A stretch of 64,000 nucleotides of DNA from Agrobacterium tumefaciens. GTDB taxonomy: Bacteria; Pseudomonadota; Alphaproteobacteria; Rhizobiales; Rhizobiaceae. A program made the translations under genes and the position numbers. The DNA lies in NCBI RefSeq assembly GCF_005221325.1, contig NZ_CP039888.1:1178001-1242000 (forward strand). The letters run 5' to 3'. This document shows, piece by piece, positions 55,900-64,000 of the stretch. A model generated the notes under the pieces. That model did not search any database and was not told the origin of the DNA. It saw only the letters and a list, made by a program, of their open reading frames with translations. Numbering within the stretch: the first letter of the stretch is position 1; every line of letters begins with the position of its first letter.

Positions 55900-56220
55900 C
55901 TATCTATCAATTTGATCTAGAAGATCATTTTTGGATTTCTGTGGGGAGTTGTTTTCCTCATAGGCCTCGACGGCCTGCTCCAGCGTCGCCTGCGGTTCCT
56001 GGCGCTGACTGGCAACAGTGAGGAAATAGAGTGTCAGGGCCGGTGGCTTGATGACGGTCATCATGCCGCGAAGCTGGAAGTCCTCTCCACGTTCGGCCTG
56101 ACGCGCCAATTCGTGAATAGCGTCTTCGATTTCGGTTTTGCGCGGAACGCGCTGCGATGGCTTCACCGCTTCCAGCGCATAGGCTGCCGTATTTGCGGAA
56201 ACAGAAAGAACCTGTGTCAT
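55900..56220 (-). CDS. Hypothetical protein, 106 residues
   Basis: From the ATG at 56220 (GGGGG just upstream; an in-frame ATG at 56235 is possible). It is a soluble, mixed helix protein: SANTAAYALEAVKPSQRVPRK at the N terminus, an acidic helical segment EIEDAIHELARQAE, and a C terminus of charged, polar residues (YEENNSPQKSKNDLL). No known motif was recognised. It has a lower GC content than the neighbours at its 3' end, and lies alone between the copper pair and crcB. Confidence 0.6.
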   Translation of the reverse strand: MTQVLSVSANTAAYALEAVKPSQRVPRKTEIEDAIHELARQAERGEDFQLRGMMTVIKPPALTLYFLTVASQRQEPQATLEQAVEAYEENNSPQKSKNDLLDQIDR

Positions 56221-56418
56221 CCAACCCCCGGCCATCTTCGCGACCCTGAAAACCGAATATTAGCACTCTCATCTTGTTGGAAGGCTAAACCGCGACGCTG
56301 CAATTTAATCGTATTTTAATGGCTGACAGCGCCGGGCAAGGGGGTTTCGCCCTTGGTTCCCTTGGTCTAGAAATGCTTGGGATTGCCCGGTCCGGCAATT
56401 TCCGGAGACACCATCCCC

Positions 56419-56796
56419 ATGATCAATATCGCTCTTGTCGCCACGGGCGGCGCAATCGGTTCCGTATTCCGTTATCTGGTCGGCGTCTGGAGCATGCGGC
56501 TGGCGGGGCCGAATTTCCCCTGGGGAACGCTTGCGGTCAATATCGTCGGGTCTTTCCTGATCGGTCTGCTGGTCGAACTTGTGGCGCGGCGGTTGAACGC
56601 ATCCATGGAAATGCGCCTGTTTCTCGTCACCGGCGTGCTTGGCGGGTTCACCACATTCTCGTCCTTCTCGCTGGATGCGGTGGCGCTTTTCGAGCGGGGT
56701 GCACTCGGCCTTTCGGCCGTTTACATCCTTGCAAGCCTTGTGGTTTCCATCGCTGCGGTTTTCGCCGGGCTGGCCTTGGGCCGCAACTTGTTCTAA
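56419..56796 (+). CDS. crcB: Fluoride channel CrcB (Fluc)
   Basis: 125 residues from the ATG at 56419, with four hydrophobic segments. GGAIGSVFRYLVG lies in TM1, GTLAVNIVGSFLIGLL in TM2 with the pore asparagine, and TGVLGGFTTFSSFS in TM3 with the phenylalanine and serine residues of the fluoride path. The dimer exports fluoride down its gradient. I looked for a fluoride riboswitch upstream and did not find the conserved core. It ends 66 bases before rluC. Confidence 0.94.
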   Translation: MINIALVATGGAIGSVFRYLVGVWSMRLAGPNFPWGTLAVNIVGSFLIGLLVELVARRLNASMEMRLFLVTGVLGGFTTFSSFSLDAVALFERGALGLSAVYILASLVVSIAAVFAGLALGRNLF

Positions 56797-56862
56797 AGGC
56801 TTGAACCAAACGGCGCGCCGACGAACAGAGCGCGCGATCAAGACAGAAAGACTGGAAATTTC

Positions 56863-57852
56863 ATGGCAGGTATCGAGCATATCAAGGTCGAGGCCGACGA
56901 GGCCGGTATGCGCCTCGATCGCTGGTTCAAGATTCACTATCCGGGGCTCGGTTTCGGGCAGCTGCAGAAGCTGCTGCGCTCGGGCCAGGTGCGGGTGGAT
57001 GGTGGTCGGGTAAAAACGGATGCGCGGGTGCAGCCGGGACAGATGGTGCGTGTGCCGCCTGTCGATTCCGATATGAAGACCAAAACCGGTCCGATCGGAT
57101 CGAGGGATCTCAAACATTCTGATGATGCCGAGCTTCTGGCGCGCATGCTGCTGCATGAGGATGACAAGGTTCTCGTGTTCAACAAGCCCGCTGGCATTGC
57201 CGTGCAGGGTGGTTCCGGCGTCAACCGCCACATCGACGGGCTTCTGGAAGCGTGGACCAGCCCGAAGGGCGAAAAGCCGCGTCTGGTGCACCGTCTGGAC
57301 CGCGACACGTCAGGCGTGCTGGTGGTTGCCCGCACCCGTGGTGCCGCGCAGAAGCTGACGGCCGCTTTCCGCGAGCGCGATACCAAGAAGACCTATTGGG
57401 CGCTTGTTCGTGGCGTGCCGCGCAAACATCAGGACAAGATTTCCACCTGGCTGGTCAAGGAACAGACCCCCGACGGCGACCGCATGCGTATCGCCAAACA
57501 CGGCGAGGAGGGGGCCGACCACGCCATTTCTTATTACCGTGTCATCGACACCGCCGCGCAGAACCTCGCCTGGCTGGAGATGGAACCTTATACCGGCCGT
57601 ACGCACCAGCTTCGCGTTCACGCGCTGCATATGGGGCATCCGATCATCGGCGATCCGAAATATTATATCGACGATCCCAACTGGGATTTTCCGGGCGGCG
57701 TACAGAAGCGCCTGCACCTGCATGCCCGCCATATCGACATACCGCATCCGAACGGCGGCCGGCTTCGCGTCAGCGCACCCTTGCCGCCGCATATGGTGCA
57801 GACCTGGAACCTGCTCGGCCTCGACGTGGCAGATGGCGATAGGGAAGACTGA
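56863..57852 (+). CDS. rluC: RluC/RluD family 23S rRNA pseudouridine synthase
   Basis: A 329-residue enzyme with an N-terminal S4 RNA-binding domain (about 14-75, RLDRWFKIHYPGLGFGQLQKLL) and a catalytic domain carrying D146 in HRLDRDTSG. Later RTHQLRVHALHMGHPIIGD is the conserved C-terminal motif. It isomerises specific uridines in 23S rRNA; RluC versus RluD specificity is not certain from sequence. The stop lies six bases before the HAD gene. Confidence 0.92.
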   Translation: MAGIEHIKVEADEAGMRLDRWFKIHYPGLGFGQLQKLLRSGQVRVDGGRVKTDARVQPGQMVRVPPVDSDMKTKTGPIGSRDLKHSDDAELLARMLLHEDDKVLVFNKPAGIAVQGGSGVNRHIDGLLEAWTSPKGEKPRLVHRLDRDTSGVLVVARTRGAAQKLTAAFRERDTKKTYWALVRGVPRKHQDKISTWLVKEQTPDGDRMRIAKHGEEGADHAISYYRVIDTAAQNLAWLEMEPYTGRTHQLRVHALHMGHPIIGDPKYYIDDPNWDFPGGVQKRLHLHARHIDIPHPNGGRLRVSAPLPPHMVQTWNLLGLDVADGDRED

Positions 57853-57858
57853 TAGCAG

Positions 57859-58527
57859 ATGAAACTCGTCCTTTTCGATTGCGATGGCACGCTGGTGGAC
57901 AGCGCCGGCCTGATCCATGCCGTCATGTCCGAGACCTTTGCCGATTTTGGAAAGCCGCGGCCTGATATTTCGCAGACTAAGGCGATCATCGGGCTGACAC
58001 TGGATATCGCCATCGCCCGCATGCTGGGCAGGGCCCACGTAGACGACGAAGCGGCGGCCATGGCGCTGCGTTACAAAGAGAACTACCAGCCCTTGAAGGA
58101 GCGTTTCGAGAATGCGACACCACTTTTTGATGGTATCGCTCCGCTGATCGATATGCTTTCGAAGCGGGATGACGTGCTGATCGGCGCCGTCACGGGCAAG
58201 GGTCGGCGCGGCCTCACCCAAATTCTCGAAAGCCATGGCTTCGCCGATCACTTCATCGTCTCGCGCACGGCGGATGATTGCCCCTCCAAGCCGCACCCGG
58301 CCATGGTGACGGAATGTTGCCACGAAACCGGCATGGTTCCGGCCGATACTGTCGTCATCGGTGACGCGATCTATGACATGCAGATGGCGAAAGCGGCCGG
58401 CGCAAAAGCCATCGGCGTCGCCTGGGGGTATGCTTCGATCGAGGACCTCTGGAAGGCGGGCGCCGATGCAGTGGTCAACCACCCGAACGAAATTCCGGCC
58501 TATGTTCCGGCAGATATTTCTGAATGA
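57859..58527 (+). CDS. HAD-superfamily phosphatase (phosphoglycolate-phosphatase-like)
   Basis: A 222-residue hydrolase. Motif I is FDCDGTLVDSAG with nucleophile D7 and D9, motif II lies in GAVTGKGRRGL, and motifs III-IV are SKPHPAMV and VIGDAIYDMQMAKAAG. It has an alpha-helical cap between motifs I and II, as in the phosphoglycolate/beta-phosphoglucomutase group. Located six bases after rluC and 30 bases before the ATP12 gene, a linkage common in alphaproteobacteria. Substrate not determined. Confidence 0.87.
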   Translation: MKLVLFDCDGTLVDSAGLIHAVMSETFADFGKPRPDISQTKAIIGLTLDIAIARMLGRAHVDDEAAAMALRYKENYQPLKERFENATPLFDGIAPLIDMLSKRDDVLIGAVTGKGRRGLTQILESHGFADHFIVSRTADDCPSKPHPAMVTECCHETGMVPADTVVIGDAIYDMQMAKAAGAKAIGVAWGYASIEDLWKAGADAVVNHPNEIPAYVPADISE

Positions 58528-58557
58528 CTTTTTCTATCCGACTGACGAGGATGTGCC

Positions 58558-59352
58558 ATGCGTGATCTCCTGAACGACCTTTCGGAGGGCCTCAGCCACC
58601 CTGACCCGATCCTGCGCGCGCAGATCCAGATGCAGAAACCTTTGCCGAAGCGATTTTATAAGGATGTCACCGTTGCTGAGGTGGAAGAGGGCGGTTTCAC
58701 CATCCTCCTCGACGGCAAGCCGCTGCGCACGCCCGCCAAGAAGCCGCTGGTCGCACCCTCGCGGGCGCTGGCCGAACTGCTCCGCGACGAATGGGATGCG
58801 CAAAAAGAAGTGGTGAACCCGGTCGTGATGCCCGTGTCGCGGCATGTGAATACCGCCATCGATGGTATCGCCAACGATACACAGGCGGTTTTCGAGGACA
58901 TTCTCCGTTTTTCCTCGTCCGATCTCCTCTGCTATCGTGCTGGCGATCCGGAAGCGCTGGTTGCACGACAGACGGACCATTGGGATCCGGTTCTGGACTG
59001 GGCCGCCAATGTACTCGGCGCGCGCTTCATCCTCGTCGAAGGCGTCATGCATCGTGACCAACCGCGCGAAGCCATTGCGGCTTTCGCTGTGACGCTGAAG
59101 AAATACGATACGCCGATTGCGCTTGCCGCGCTGCACACCATGACATCTCTGACCGGCTCGGCCATTCTGGCGCTGGCATTGGCGGAAAGCGAGCTGACGC
59201 TGGAAGAAGCCTGGGCGCTCGCTCATCTGGACGAGGACTGGACCGCCGAGCAATGGGGCGAGGACGAAGAAGCGCTGGAACGCCGCGCCGTCAGGCTCAT
59301 CGACATGCGTGCCGCCCTCAACGTTCTGGAGTCGCTGAAGAGCACCTCTTAA
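58558..59352 (+). CDS. ATP12 family F1-ATPase assembly factor
   Basis: A 264-residue protein. The N-terminal KRFYKDVTVAEVEEGGFTILLDGKPLRTPAKKPL segment (within about 28-60) and DLLCYRAGDPEALVARQ (about 122-138) are the ATP12 hallmarks. It should bind the F1 alpha subunit during ATP synthase assembly, like the mitochondrial homologue. It follows the HAD gene by 30 bases on the same strand. Confidence 0.9.
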   Translation: MRDLLNDLSEGLSHPDPILRAQIQMQKPLPKRFYKDVTVAEVEEGGFTILLDGKPLRTPAKKPLVAPSRALAELLRDEWDAQKEVVNPVVMPVSRHVNTAIDGIANDTQAVFEDILRFSSSDLLCYRAGDPEALVARQTDHWDPVLDWAANVLGARFILVEGVMHRDQPREAIAAFAVTLKKYDTPIALAALHTMTSLTGSAILALALAESELTLEEAWALAHLDEDWTAEQWGEDEEALERRAVRLIDMRAALNVLESLKSTS

Positions 59353-59412
59353 CGCTTTTCTAACCCTGATCAACGAACATGCGGTTACCTCACGTAAGGG
59401 GAGCCGCTGATC

Positions 59413-59901
59413 ATGACCACCACGCTGAAACGCCTTGGCATTCTAGTGCTGGCGTCTTTCGTGCTCATGTCTTTCAGGCTGGAACCGGAAGCGACAAACA
59501 CCGACCGGCTGCTTTACGATGTGCGTGGCGCATTTGTCGCCGCACGCCCGGATGTCGCGCCAGCGCTGATGCAGTCCATTCATGCGCAAGTCCAGAATGC
59601 GATCAAGATAACGGCGCGGGGCGAGACCAGGCCACGCGTGGTGCTGACCATCCGTCTCGCATCCGTCACACGCGCGCCCTTCCTGTTCGGAGAGCGGGCA
59701 TCGGCCAAGGTCGTCGTCCGTGCCGCAGCTGTAGCGACGGGCGAGGTGATCGCCGAGGCCAGATTCACCGCCACCGTTGTCAGCTTCGACAATCAGTCTA
59801 TCGAACAGGAACTCGCCTACGGCGTCGCTGAACGGGTGATCCACGAATTCAGACTGAACCGGCCCGGCCCGACGACGCTTGCAACGGCTCTTTTTCCATA
59901 A
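59413..59901 (+). CDS. Hypothetical exported protein, 162 residues
   Basis: A hydrophobic N terminus (LKRLGILVLASFVLMSFRLE) looks like a signal peptide or anchor; there is no lipobox cysteine. The mature part is amphipathic, with VVLTIRLASVTRAPFLFGERASAKVVVRAAAV and a helical C terminus FDNQSIEQELAYGVAERVIHEF. I do not recognise a family. It stands alone after the ATP12 gene, with GGGGAGCC upstream of the ATG. Confidence 0.65.
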   Translation: MTTTLKRLGILVLASFVLMSFRLEPEATNTDRLLYDVRGAFVAARPDVAPALMQSIHAQVQNAIKITARGETRPRVVLTIRLASVTRAPFLFGERASAKVVVRAAAVATGEVIAEARFTATVVSFDNQSIEQELAYGVAERVIHEFRLNRPGPTTLATALFP

Positions 59902-60001
59902 ACAGCAGGGAAGGTGGGAGGCAGCTACTCATCCGCCTCTTGTCTTGGAAATCTCACGCTCCAAAAAATCGCATCTCAATGCAGTGAATTTCACATACAT
60001 T

Positions 60002-60057
60002 GCGTATCTGAATTGAAATACGCTGGTTACGTCACTATCTCGCATACGTAACGTATG
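60002..60057. promoter_or_regulatory. Palindrome cluster upstream of ridA
   Basis: Two inverted repeats occur within 56 bases: GCGTAT-N10-ATACGC (60002-60023) and the near-perfect CATACGTAACGTATG (60043-60057; seven-base arms, one central base). They share the core ATACG/CGTAT. GGTTACGTCAC between them repeats TTACGT. The cluster ends 74 bases before the ridA start. It looks like tandem operators of one dimeric regulator. Confidence 0.5.
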
Positions 60058-60130
60058 TCAAATGACGTTCGAAGCTTTGGAAGCAGCGCTTCGCTCGTCC
60101 ACTGCCACTCAGCCAAAAGAGAGATGCTAA

Positions 60131-60520
60131 ATGACTGAACGCGACGCAATTTTCCCGGCCAACAGGCACGCGCTTTACGAAGAACACGGCTATTCGGCCG
60201 CCATTCGATCCGGTGACCTTCTTTTCGTTTCCGGCCAGGTCGGCAGCCGTGCCGATGGAACTCCCGAGCCAGACTTTGAACAGCAGGTCAGGCTGGCTTT
60301 CGAAAATCTCAAGGCCACGCTCGAGGCGGCGGGGTGCACCTTTGACGACATCGTTGACGTAACGACGTTCCATACGGACCCGGAAAACCAGTTCGGAACG
60401 ATCATGGCTGTCAAACAGGAGATTTTCAGCAAATCGCCTTATCCGAACTGGACCGCCATCGGCGTCAACTGGCTCGCCGGCTTCGATTTCGAGATCAAGG
60501 TCATCGCCCGCATCCCTTGA
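60131..60520 (+). CDS. RidA family protein (enamine/imine deaminase)
   Basis: A 129-residue YjgF/RidA fold protein. RSGDLLFVSGQVGSRADGTPEPDFEQQ opens the fold and VDVTTFHTDPENQFGTIMAVKQEIF and PNWTAIGVNWLAGFDFEIKVIARIP close it. The usual active-site arginine before a glycine of the C-terminal strand is represented by the R in IARIP. It removes reactive 2-aminoacrylate-type intermediates. It is transcribed alone, with the palindrome cluster upstream. Confidence 0.88.
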   Translation: MTERDAIFPANRHALYEEHGYSAAIRSGDLLFVSGQVGSRADGTPEPDFEQQVRLAFENLKATLEAAGCTFDDIVDVTTFHTDPENQFGTIMAVKQEIFSKSPYPNWTAIGVNWLAGFDFEIKVIARIP

Positions 60521-60539
60521 TGCCGGATCAGGACTGAAC

Positions 60540-60573
60540 GGCGGCGCTTATGGGGCGCCGCCGGCCTGTTTCT
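60540..60573 (+). terminator. Hairpin terminator after ridA
   Basis: GGCGGCGC (60540-60547) pairs with GCGCCGCC (60555-60562) over TTATGGG, 19 bases after the ridA stop, and is followed by GGCCTGTTTCTC. The tail is only moderately T-rich. It lies between convergent ridA and fghA. Confidence 0.6.
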
Positions 60574-60579
60574 CCATCT

Positions 60580-61413
60580 TTAGCCAAGCCGCTCTGCATG
60601 CCACTTCAGATGGTCATCCATGAAAGTGGAAATGAAATAATAGGAGTGGTCGTAACGATCATGCATGCGCAGCGTCAGGCCGATATCCGTGCCCTTGATC
60701 GCCTCTTCGAACAGCCAGGGGCGCAGGCCTTTTTCCAGGAAACTATCGGCCTTGCCCTGATCGATCAGGAATTCGGGAAACCGTGCGCCATCCTCGACCA
60801 GCGAGCAGGCGTCATATTGGCGCCAAGCGGCCCTGTCAGCACCGAGATATTTTTCCAGCGCCGGTTCCGACCAGTCGGCGGAAGAGGGGGCGACGATCGG
60901 TGCAAAGGCCGAGCAGCTCTTGAAGCGCTCGGGGTTCTTCAGCGCAATGGTCATCGCACCGTGACCGCCCATCGAATGGCCGAAAATGGACTGGCGGCTC
61001 ATATCCGCGCGGAAATGCTGGCCGATCAGGGCAGGCAGCTCTTCCGTCACATAGCTGTACATCTGGTAGTGCTCCGACCACGGCTCCTCGGTGGCATCGA
61101 GATAAAAACCGGCGCCTTTGCCCATCTGCCAGTTGGTCAACTCATCCGGCACATCATTGCCGCGCGGGCTGGTATCCGGGCACACGATGATAAGCCCGAG
61201 TTCGGACGCCATGCGGCGATATTCGCCCTTTTCCATGACATTGGCGTGGGTGCAGGTGAGGCCGGAGAGATACCACACGACCGGGCAGGGCTCATGGATC
61301 GCCTTCGGCGGCACATAGACCGCAAAGGTCATCTCGCTTTTGAGCGTTTCGGATTGGTGCGAAAAAACGCCCTGCATGCCGCCAAAGGCCGTATTCTGCG
61401 AAATGATGTTCAT
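60580..61413 (-). CDS. fghA: S-formylglutathione hydrolase
   Basis: A 277-residue alpha/beta hydrolase of glutathione-dependent formaldehyde detoxification. The nucleophile is S147 in GHSMGGHGAM, the oxyanion region is WYLSGLTCT near 47-55, and the catalytic Asp/His pair should lie in the C-terminal part (HDRYDHSYYFISTFMDDH). It hydrolyses S-formylglutathione to formate and glutathione. The partner S-(hydroxymethyl)glutathione dehydrogenase is not in this window. Confidence 0.93.
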   Translation of the reverse strand: MNIISQNTAFGGMQGVFSHQSETLKSEMTFAVYVPPKAIHEPCPVVWYLSGLTCTHANVMEKGEYRRMASELGLIIVCPDTSPRGNDVPDELTNWQMGKGAGFYLDATEEPWSEHYQMYSYVTEELPALIGQHFRADMSRQSIFGHSMGGHGAMTIALKNPERFKSCSAFAPIVAPSSADWSEPALEKYLGADRAAWRQYDACSLVEDGARFPEFLIDQGKADSFLEKGLRPWLFEEAIKGTDIGLTLRMHDRYDHSYYFISTFMDDHLKWHAERLG

Positions 61414-61443
61414 GAAGCTATTCCCTTAAGAAAAATTTCCGGT

Positions 61444-62133
61444 TCAGCCCGCAAGCGAGACCGCGGCATTGACCGCCGCAGCGACCAGAACCGTGTTGAA
61501 GAAAAAAGAAACGATGGAGTGCAGCAGCGTCACCTTGCGCATGGCGGTGGTGGTTACCCCGACATCCGAGGTCTGCGCCGTCATGCCGATCACCACGGCG
61601 AAATAGAGGAAGTCGTAACCGCAAGGTTCCTTCGTCGCCGGAAAATCCATGCCGCCGCGACGCTGAGGTTTGCCATCCACCATGGCCGGCCGCCAGTAGA
61701 GATGGGCGTAATGCAGGGCGGTCATGGTGTGGATCGTCAGCCAGCCGAAGATCACCGAGGCAAAGGCGATGAGCAGCGTCCAGACCGTTTCACCCGTGTG
61801 GTTGAGCGCCTGAAACAGCGACACCACGGCAACACCGACCGCAAGCAGCGTCACCGCGATGATGGCGACCGCAGGCAGATCGTCACTGTCGGCATGGGCC
61901 TTCAGTTGCTGCGCCGTCAGCTTCGGCAGGCGAAAGGCAACCAGCATCAGATAGGTCAAAAAAAACAGAACTGCGGCTATCTCTATGGCGATTGAAGGCG
62001 CGAATGCCAGCGCCAGGCCAAGGCTGACGACCCAGACGAGAAAGGCAATGACGAAAGGCCGATGACGGCGATAGCTATTGCTCTTGGGACTAACGGGGCT
62101 CTTGGCTGGGTTTTTCGGACTGGCGGGGGTCAT
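61444..62133 (-). CDS. DUF1345 family integral membrane protein
   Basis: 229 residues from the ATG at 62133 (AAAGGTG upstream). A basic Ser/Pro/Lys N terminus is followed by five or six hydrophobic segments, the first at about 26-50, with GYDFLYFAVVIGMTAQTSDV near 180, the DUF1345 pattern. Function unknown. It lies between fghA and the YaiI gene on the same strand, 30 bases before fghA. Confidence 0.83.
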   Translation of the reverse strand: MTPASPKNPAKSPVSPKSNSYRRHRPFVIAFLVWVVSLGLALAFAPSIAIEIAAVLFFLTYLMLVAFRLPKLTAQQLKAHADSDDLPAVAIIAVTLLAVGVAVVSLFQALNHTGETVWTLLIAFASVIFGWLTIHTMTALHYAHLYWRPAMVDGKPQRRGGMDFPATKEPCGYDFLYFAVVIGMTAQTSDVGVTTTAMRKVTLLHSIVSFFFNTVLVAAAVNAAVSLAG

Positions 62134-62158
62134 GGACGACACCTTTCTGTTTGCAGCG

Positions 62159-62614
62159 TCATTTTTTGACACGGCGGCAGAAACGGTCAAGCGTCTCCAG
62201 AAAGGCCGAGCGGTCACGCGGTGAAAAGGCCGCGTTATATCCCTTGCTTTCCCCGGTTTCACGCAGATGCGCGCCAAGATCACGCATCGCCGTCGCCATG
62301 CCGATATTCGACGGATCGAAAACACGACCCGTCGGTCCCGTCACCAGCGCACCTTTGGCGACGCAGCGGCCGGCGAGAGGCACATCGGCGGTGATGACGA
62401 TATCGTTTTCGCCGGCATGCTCGGCAATCCAGTCATCGGCCGCATCGAAACCCGCAGATACGATGACGTTTTTCACCATCGGGTCGCGCGAAGGGCGCAG
62501 GCCGGAATTGGCGACAAAGGTTACTTCCAGCCCATGCCGCTCCGCCACCTTGAGGATTTCCGGCTTCACGGGGCAGGCGTCGGCATCGACATAGATTTGC
62601 GGGTTTTGCGGCAT
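62159..62614 (-). CDS. YaiI/YqxD family (DUF188) protein
   Basis: 151 residues from the ATG at 62614; a GTG two codons earlier is possible. The PIN-like opening IYVDADACPVKPEI carries the conserved Asp residues, with VTADVPLAGRCVAKGA in the middle. The fold and acidic residues suggest a nuclease-type site, but no activity is established for the family as far as I know. It precedes the DUF1345 gene by 25 bases. Confidence 0.87.
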   Translation of the reverse strand: MPQNPQIYVDADACPVKPEILKVAERHGLEVTFVANSGLRPSRDPMVKNVIVSAGFDAADDWIAEHAGENDIVITADVPLAGRCVAKGALVTGPTGRVFDPSNIGMATAMRDLGAHLRETGESKGYNAAFSPRDRSAFLETLDRFCRRVKK

Positions 62615-62779
62615 GGACACTCTTTTGGGGTAATTCCTGCGATGCTTTTAAGGGCAAACGCCGTAATTACCAAGCCCGTCAGCGCTGAAATAGTGGCTCG
62701 ACGGCGCACAGGAGGATGCTTGCGACGATCGCTAAAACCGTCTATGTTCACTTTATGTTCTAAATCGTGGAGAGGGTCA

Positions 62780-63232
62780 ATGCTGGAGGAGTTTATCGTG
62801 CAAGCCAAGGCCGCAACATATGTCGGCGGCGGCGATAAATCTTCGACCCCCACGCGTCAGGGGTCGCACGATCTCGGTTATAGAGATGGAGACTGGCACT
62901 ATATCGACAGCTATTTCGGAGGAACCGATTTCATCGGCCAGGAGGTCGTCTGGCATCAGGGAACGGCGGTGTGGGCGATGAGTTATTACGGCCGTATCCT
63001 CAGGCCCGATATGATCGACGGCACGACGGCCGGTATGGTTATTCAGCGGTCGCTATCCACGCTCTATCGGGAAGGCCGCTTTCTCGGCGGCTTTACTCAT
63101 CCGGTGGAGAATCTGGTCTATGTCGATACGAATGCGGGTGAATTCGAGTCCTTCACCGGCGTCGAGCGCATTTACCGGGGACATGTCGAGACGTACCGGC
63201 TTGACTATCATGGCGGCATCATAAAGCCATGA
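62780..63232 (+). CDS. DUF5680 domain-containing protein
   Basis: 150 residues from the ATG at 62780, preceded by AGAGGG. FIVQAKAATYVGGGDKSS and GSHDLGYRDGDWHYIDSYFGGTDFIGQEVVW match the DUF5680 pattern, with VWAMSYYGRIL following. Aromatic and glycine residues dominate; there is no signal peptide. The family is of unknown function. It is divergent from the YaiI gene and converges with the peroxiredoxin gene. Confidence 0.78.
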   Translation: MLEEFIVQAKAATYVGGGDKSSTPTRQGSHDLGYRDGDWHYIDSYFGGTDFIGQEVVWHQGTAVWAMSYYGRILRPDMIDGTTAGMVIQRSLSTLYREGRFLGGFTHPVENLVYVDTNAGEFESFTGVERIYRGHVETYRLDYHGGIIKP

Positions 63233-63286
63233 GAAGTGCCATGACGGGGGCGATGATGTTTTCACCGCCCCATCACAGGTCTCAGA

Positions 63287-63943
63287 TCAGCCGGGCTGCT
63301 TGGTCTTGCGCAGATAGGGAAGAACCGTGTCATAGGAGCCGAAACGGGCAATCGCATCTTCGTTGGAGACGGCGGCGGTGATGATGACATCCTCTCCCTG
63401 CTTCCAGTTGGCGGGGGTCGCCACCTGGTGTTTGGAGGTGAGCTGGATGGAATCGATGGCGCGGAGAATTTCATGGAAATTGCGGCCGGTGGTCATCGGG
63501 TAGGTGAGGACCAGCTTGATCTTCTTGTCCGGGCCGATGACGAAGACGGAGCGCACGGTGGCGTTATCGGCGGGCGTGCGGCCTTCGGAACTGTCGCCTG
63601 CACCCGCCGGCAGCATGTCATAGAGCTTCGCCACCTTCAGGTCCTTGTCGCCGATCAGCGGATATTCGACATTAAAGCCGGTCGCGGTGCGGATATCGTT
63701 CTTCCATTTTTCATGACTTTCAACCGGATCGACAGAAATGCCGATGATCTTGACGCCGCGTTTTTCGAATTCCGGCTGCAGGCCGCCCATGGCGCCAAGT
63801 TCCGTCGTGCACACGGGCGTGAAGTTTTTCGGATGGGAAAACAGGACCGCCCAGCCATCGCCGATCCAGTCGTGAAAACGCACCGAACCCTGGGTGGTCT
63901 CGGCGGTGAAGTCGGGGGCAATATCGTTGATACGCAGGCTCAT
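63287..63943 (-). CDS. 1-Cys peroxiredoxin (Prx6/AhpC family)
   Basis: A 218-residue thiol peroxidase. The peroxidatic cysteine is C45 in HPKNFTPVCTTELGAM, and it is the only cysteine in the protein, which puts it in the 1-Cys Prx6 group. The C-terminal dimerisation domain (about 160-218, with NWKQGEDVIIT) is typical. It reduces peroxides using an external thiol donor. The start lies 57 bases before the window edge, in an upstream region with no further gene seen. Confidence 0.92.
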   Translation of the reverse strand: MSLRINDIAPDFTAETTQGSVRFHDWIGDGWAVLFSHPKNFTPVCTTELGAMGGLQPEFEKRGVKIIGISVDPVESHEKWKNDIRTATGFNVEYPLIGDKDLKVAKLYDMLPAGAGDSSEGRTPADNATVRSVFVIGPDKKIKLVLTYPMTTGRNFHEILRAIDSIQLTSKHQVATPANWKQGEDVIITAAVSNEDAIARFGSYDTVLPYLRKTKQPG

Positions 63944-64000
63944 AGTGTGCTTTCTCCCTGATGTTTTGAACTGAAAATCTGATGGTTCTCGGCAATTCGT

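Noticed and set aside
56236..56418. A fluoride riboswitch before crcB
   Set aside because: A CAAGGG/CCCTTG hairpin is present, but the conserved fluoride-aptamer core was not found.

Overview
The window looks like a piece of the main chromosome of an Agrobacterium/Rhizobium-type alphaproteobacterium. The evidence is: a GC-rich coding style with strong GGAGG-type ribosome sites; the gene order kdsA-eno-ftsB-pdhA-pdhB-pdhC-lpdA-lipA-ratA-cinA-ispDF-dusB-ntrB-ntrC-ntrY-ntrX-trkA-hfq-hflX-mazG, which from memory is typical of Rhizobiales; a lipoyl domain fused to the pyruvate dehydrogenase E1 beta subunit; a bifunctional IspDF; and three copies of a rhizobial-style palindromic intergenic repeat. 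I saw no rRNA, tRNA, CRISPR array, integrase, transposase or replication origin.

Left part (1-12425): an accessory catabolic locus built around a divergent promoter region at about 7696-7855. Leftward lie a GntR/FCD regulator, a complete carbohydrate ABC transporter (binding protein, two permeases, ATPase), a D-2-hydroxyacid dehydrogenase, and an amino-acid-type binding protein plus permease that runs off the window. Rightward lie an enolase-superfamily acid-sugar dehydratase, a gluconate-5-dehydrogenase-like SDR, an L-idonate-5-dehydrogenase-like zinc enzyme, a ureidoglycolate-lyase-family protein and a VOC protein. The set reads as import and oxidation/dehydration of a sugar acid or related compound; the substrate cannot be read from sequence.

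Centre (12422-40864): housekeeping core. kdsA and eno lead to ftsB and the pyruvate dehydrogenase complex with its E3 subunit and lipoyl synthase, interrupted by an SGNH hydrolase and a small membrane protein. A block (EamA exporter, AraC regulator, 58-residue protein, P-loop kinase-like protein) sits between lipA and ratA. Then come cinA and ispDF (leftward), dusB-ntrBC and ntrYX (nitrogen control), trkA, hfq-hflX, mazG and a deaminase.

Right part (41127-64000): a sulfite/nitrite reduction operon (cysG, DUF2849, cysI, DUF934), ferredoxin-NADP reductase with a symmetric promoter region, an MFS transporter, the glycine cleavage operon gcvT-gcvH-gcvP behind a tandem glycine riboswitch, a probable copper-handling pair (DUF2946 and a YcnI-PCuAC fusion), crcB, rluC, a HAD phosphatase, an ATP12-type assembly factor, ridA, S-formylglutathione hydrolase, a DUF1345 membrane protein, a YaiI protein, a DUF5680 protein and a 1-Cys peroxiredoxin.

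The items most worth following up are the sugar-acid locus with its candidate GntR operators, the palindrome-rich leaders of pdhA, fpr and ridA, the YcnI-PCuAC fusion, the NtrX protein without a GAFTGA loop, and the 86-bp three-stem repeats. No calculation or database search was run; family names come from motif recognition.
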